Below, piece by piece: positions 62,439 to 64,000 of a stretch of 64,000 bases of DNA. Under the pieces are notes generated by a model, which was given only the letters and a program-made list of their open reading frames with translations, did not search any database and had not been told where the DNA came from. Origin of the DNA: Candidatus Aminicenantota bacterium (GTDB taxonomy: Bacteria; Acidobacteriota; Aminicenantia; Aminicenantales; Aminicenantaceae). Position numbers and translations under genes: made by a program. How positions within the stretch are numbered: position 1 is the first letter of the stretch; every line of letters starts with the position of its first letter. The stretch covers positions 1 through 64,000 of the forward strand of contig WVZL01000046.1 in the NCBI GenBank assembly GCA_011772495.1, given 5' to 3'.

Positions 62439-64000
62439 TTAGTGGAATTCCGATAGTTTTATGTTTCTTTTTTCCAGGCTGGTTCCCATGGCTTTCTCCA
62501 GCCTTGCCCAGGCAAGGCTGTAATCGACTATGGCTTTAAGCTCCATGGAGCGCTGCCTGGCCAATTCTTCCTGATACTGGAGGACAAAATAGTTCGTGGT
62601 CAAACCGACATTCAATTTTTTCTCTTCAGCCTGCAATCTCTCTGTAGCGAATTCTCGTGCCAATCGATAAGCCTGAACCGTCTTGGCATTGGTTTCAATG
62701 TCTCTCACGGCATTCCTCACTTCTAAGGAAATTTGCTGTTCAAGATCTTTGAGTCTGGTAAGACTCTGGCTCAGCTCGACTTTTGAGCGGGCGAGAGCAG
62801 CTCTAGTCGTAAAACTGCTGAGGGGCAGGCTCAGAGTCAATCCGATCGTCCAGTTGTTGTAAAGAAGGCCCAGGGCATCTTTCAAGGAATCTGTGGCGCT
62901 TCCTTTTTCTGTTCCTATGACTTCTCCTGAAAGAAAATTATCGTCTAAATAAAGAAGTCTATCTCCTGAAAGTCCTGGACTCCAATAAGAAACCTGCAGA
63001 TTCAGCTCGGGAAGCATCTGATTCCTGGCCACTGAGAGGTTCAATTGTTTCGTTTCAATATCGAACTTCGTCATCTCCAAATCAGGCCTCTTAGCCAAAG
63101 CCTCCTTCAAAGCTTCCTCAAGAGAAATCTCTCTTTCTATGAACTCTGGCTTGTCTACAGGGACGATCTTTGCCAGCTCAAGACCTTTCTCTTCGCTCAG
63201 GTTGATTATGGTTTTGAGCAGATCTTCGTTGCTTTTGATCAAAGATTCAGCCTGAAGAATATCAGCCTCCCTCGAGGCTACCACAGCTTGAGCATTTAAG
63301 ACTTCAATCGGAGCCAGCTTTCCGACCTCGACCTCTTTCTTATTCTTGGCCAGAAGGTCCCGAGCAAGCTGGAGGGACTGCTGCTTGACTTTGAAATTTT
63401 CGATAGAATAGACCAAATTCCAATACGCTTCCTGCACAGAATAGATGGTTTCAAAAAGAGTCGACTTGAGCTGATTGCGGGAGATATCGCGATTGTTGCT
63501 AGCAATTATGATCTCTTTTCGGCTGACCCTGAAGCCAAAATTTTTTAAGATAGGTTGCGTAAAACCAAAACTGAGTGTGCTTGAATAAAGAGGATTGATC
63601 AGCCGGAAGGCTTCATTGGTATCGGTCCTGTAACTTGTAAGAGACAGAGAAAAACTCCCTCCGGTGGGAATCTGTTGGTTAAGAGTGACTCCATAGTCAT
63701 CACGTTCTGAAGCGATGGTGTCAGCACCTTGAATCCACCAGTAAGGAGGATTCTTGGTTTCCTGTCTCGAAAAATCAAGGTCAATACGGGGCAGGAAAAA
63801 CTCTCTAGCTTGAGTCACGGCAATATCAGCGATTTCAGGATTGTAAGACTCTACAGCTACCCGAAGATTGTTTTTCAACGCCTTAAGGACACACTCTTCC
63901 AAAGAAAGGGAGAAGACTTCTCCCTCCTCACCATAAGACGGAAAACACAAATAGAAAAGAATGGACAAAATTAAGATGGAAATTGAAATTGCTCTCTTTC
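62439..64000 (-). CDS. TolC family outer-membrane efflux channel (partial, N-terminus beyond window)
   Basis: The frame runs off the right edge. Minus-strand codons beyond the TTG at 63968 continue as a signal-like stretch (KRAISISILILSILFYL), so the real start lies outside the window. The visible part has the TolC pattern: LSLEECVLKALKNN, repeated heptad helices, RQETKNPP, the second repeat ISLEEALKEALAKRPDLEMT, and NWTIGLTLSLPL. TolC-type proteins form the outer-membrane tunnel of tripartite pumps. No adjacent inner-membrane pump is visible, and it may lie to the right. Confidence 0.88.
   Translation of the reverse strand, partial: KRAISISILILSILFYLCFPSYGEEGEVFSLSLEECVLKALKNNLRVAVESYNPEIADIAVTQAREFFLPRIDLDFSRQETKNPPYWWIQGADTIASERDDYGVTLNQQIPTGGSFSLSLTSYRTDTNEAFRLINPLYSSTLSFGFTQPILKNFGFRVSRKEIIIASNNRDISRNQLKSTLFETIYSVQEAYWNLVYSIENFKVKQQSLQLARDLLAKNKKEVEVGKLAPIEVLNAQAVVASREADILQAESLIKSNEDLLKTIINLSEEKGLELAKIVPVDKPEFIEREISLEEALKEALAKRPDLEMTKFDIETKQLNLSVARNQMLPELNLQVSYWSPGLSGDRLLYLDDNFLSGEVIGTEKGSATDSLKDALGLLYNNWTIGLTLSLPLSSFTTRAALARSKVELSQSLTRLKDLEQQISLEVRNAVRDIETNAKTVQAYRLAREFATERLQAEEKKLNVGLTTNYFVLQYQEELARQRSMELKAIVDYSLAWARLEKAMGTSLEKRNIKLSEFH

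Noticed and set aside
1-64000. CRISPR array, tRNA or rRNA genes
   Set aside because: I saw no regularly spaced direct repeats of CRISPR size, and no T-loop GGTTCGAAT-type motif in a cloverleaf context in the gaps. Weak tRNA-like strings lie inside coding genes (for example near 14323).

Overview
The window reads as a chromosome segment from a Gram-negative, mainly anaerobic, protein-degrading heterotroph. I infer a member of or near candidate phylum Aminicenantes or the Acidobacteriota. The grounds are: zinc-ribbon Ser/Thr kinases, S9 and S46 peptidases, a DUF5916-type outer-membrane protein, outer-membrane barrels, TolC and lipooligosaccharide-type glycosyltransferases, together with rubrerythrins and a nickel superoxide dismutase. 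No rRNA, tRNA, CRISPR array or complete transposase gene was found. The assignment rests on gene content, not on a marker gene.

Layout. 1-6.5 kb: 5' part of a zinc-ribbon Ser/Thr kinase, an OmpA-type protein, a DUF389 membrane protein, and two tandem S9 lipoprotein peptidases. 6.7-11 kb: a 1430-residue GGDEF / AAA ATPase / HEAT signalling protein. 11.5-25.5 kb: envelope and secreted proteins (a large unrecognised membrane protein, a transglutaminase-like protein, a membrane GT2, an arylsulfotransferase-like protein, a beta-barrel, a DUF5916 barrel, an S46 dipeptidyl peptidase), with a truncated methyltransferase at 18.5 kb. 25.7-35.6 kb: an oxygen/ROS defence and sulfur-carrier island. It holds a cupin, two PerR-like regulators, three ferritin-like proteins, a nitroreductase, an exported Ni-SOD, a DUF255 thioredoxin-like protein, a DUF438/hemerythrin/PAS protein, TusA, DsrE, and a cysteine desulfurase homologue that has lost its PLP lysine. 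35.7-46.3 kb: CspA, FKBP, a glycosyltransferase, two membrane proteins, a metalloprotease-like / TolB / BamA-type fusion, DUF2461, a methyltransferase whose frame is broken by TGA, and an amidohydrolase. 46.5-54 kb: an SH3/barrel protein, a zinc-ribbon kinase with TPRs, an FHA-GAF-HD-GYP protein, a CoA-disulfide-reductase-like flavoprotein, and a NYN protein. 54.4-57.5 kb: an ECF sigma / anti-sigma / 2x DUF4097 operon ending in a strong terminator. 57.7-64 kb: a MenC/NAAAR-type enolase-superfamily enzyme, a class III aminotransferase, two glycosyltransferases, and TolC (its N-terminus lies beyond the window).

How the genes work together. The 26-35.6 kb block looks like one physiological unit in which superoxide goes to peroxide through Ni-SOD, and peroxide goes to water through rubrerythrins, under peroxide-sensing Fur-family control. 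Iron-sulfur and persulfide handling lies downstream. Cyclic-di-GMP synthesis (GGDEF) and breakdown (HD-GYP), kinases and an ECF switch make up a dense signalling layer. Intergenic spaces carry short interspersed elements with 16-20 bp terminal inverted repeats (five placements of one family) and a second short GGGGTCAGGTCTT-type repeat, one copy pair of which forms an intrinsic terminator.

The strongest leads are the cysteine desulfurase homologue without its PLP lysine (34465-35619), the Sec-exported Ni-SOD (28523-29005), and the inverted-repeat element family.
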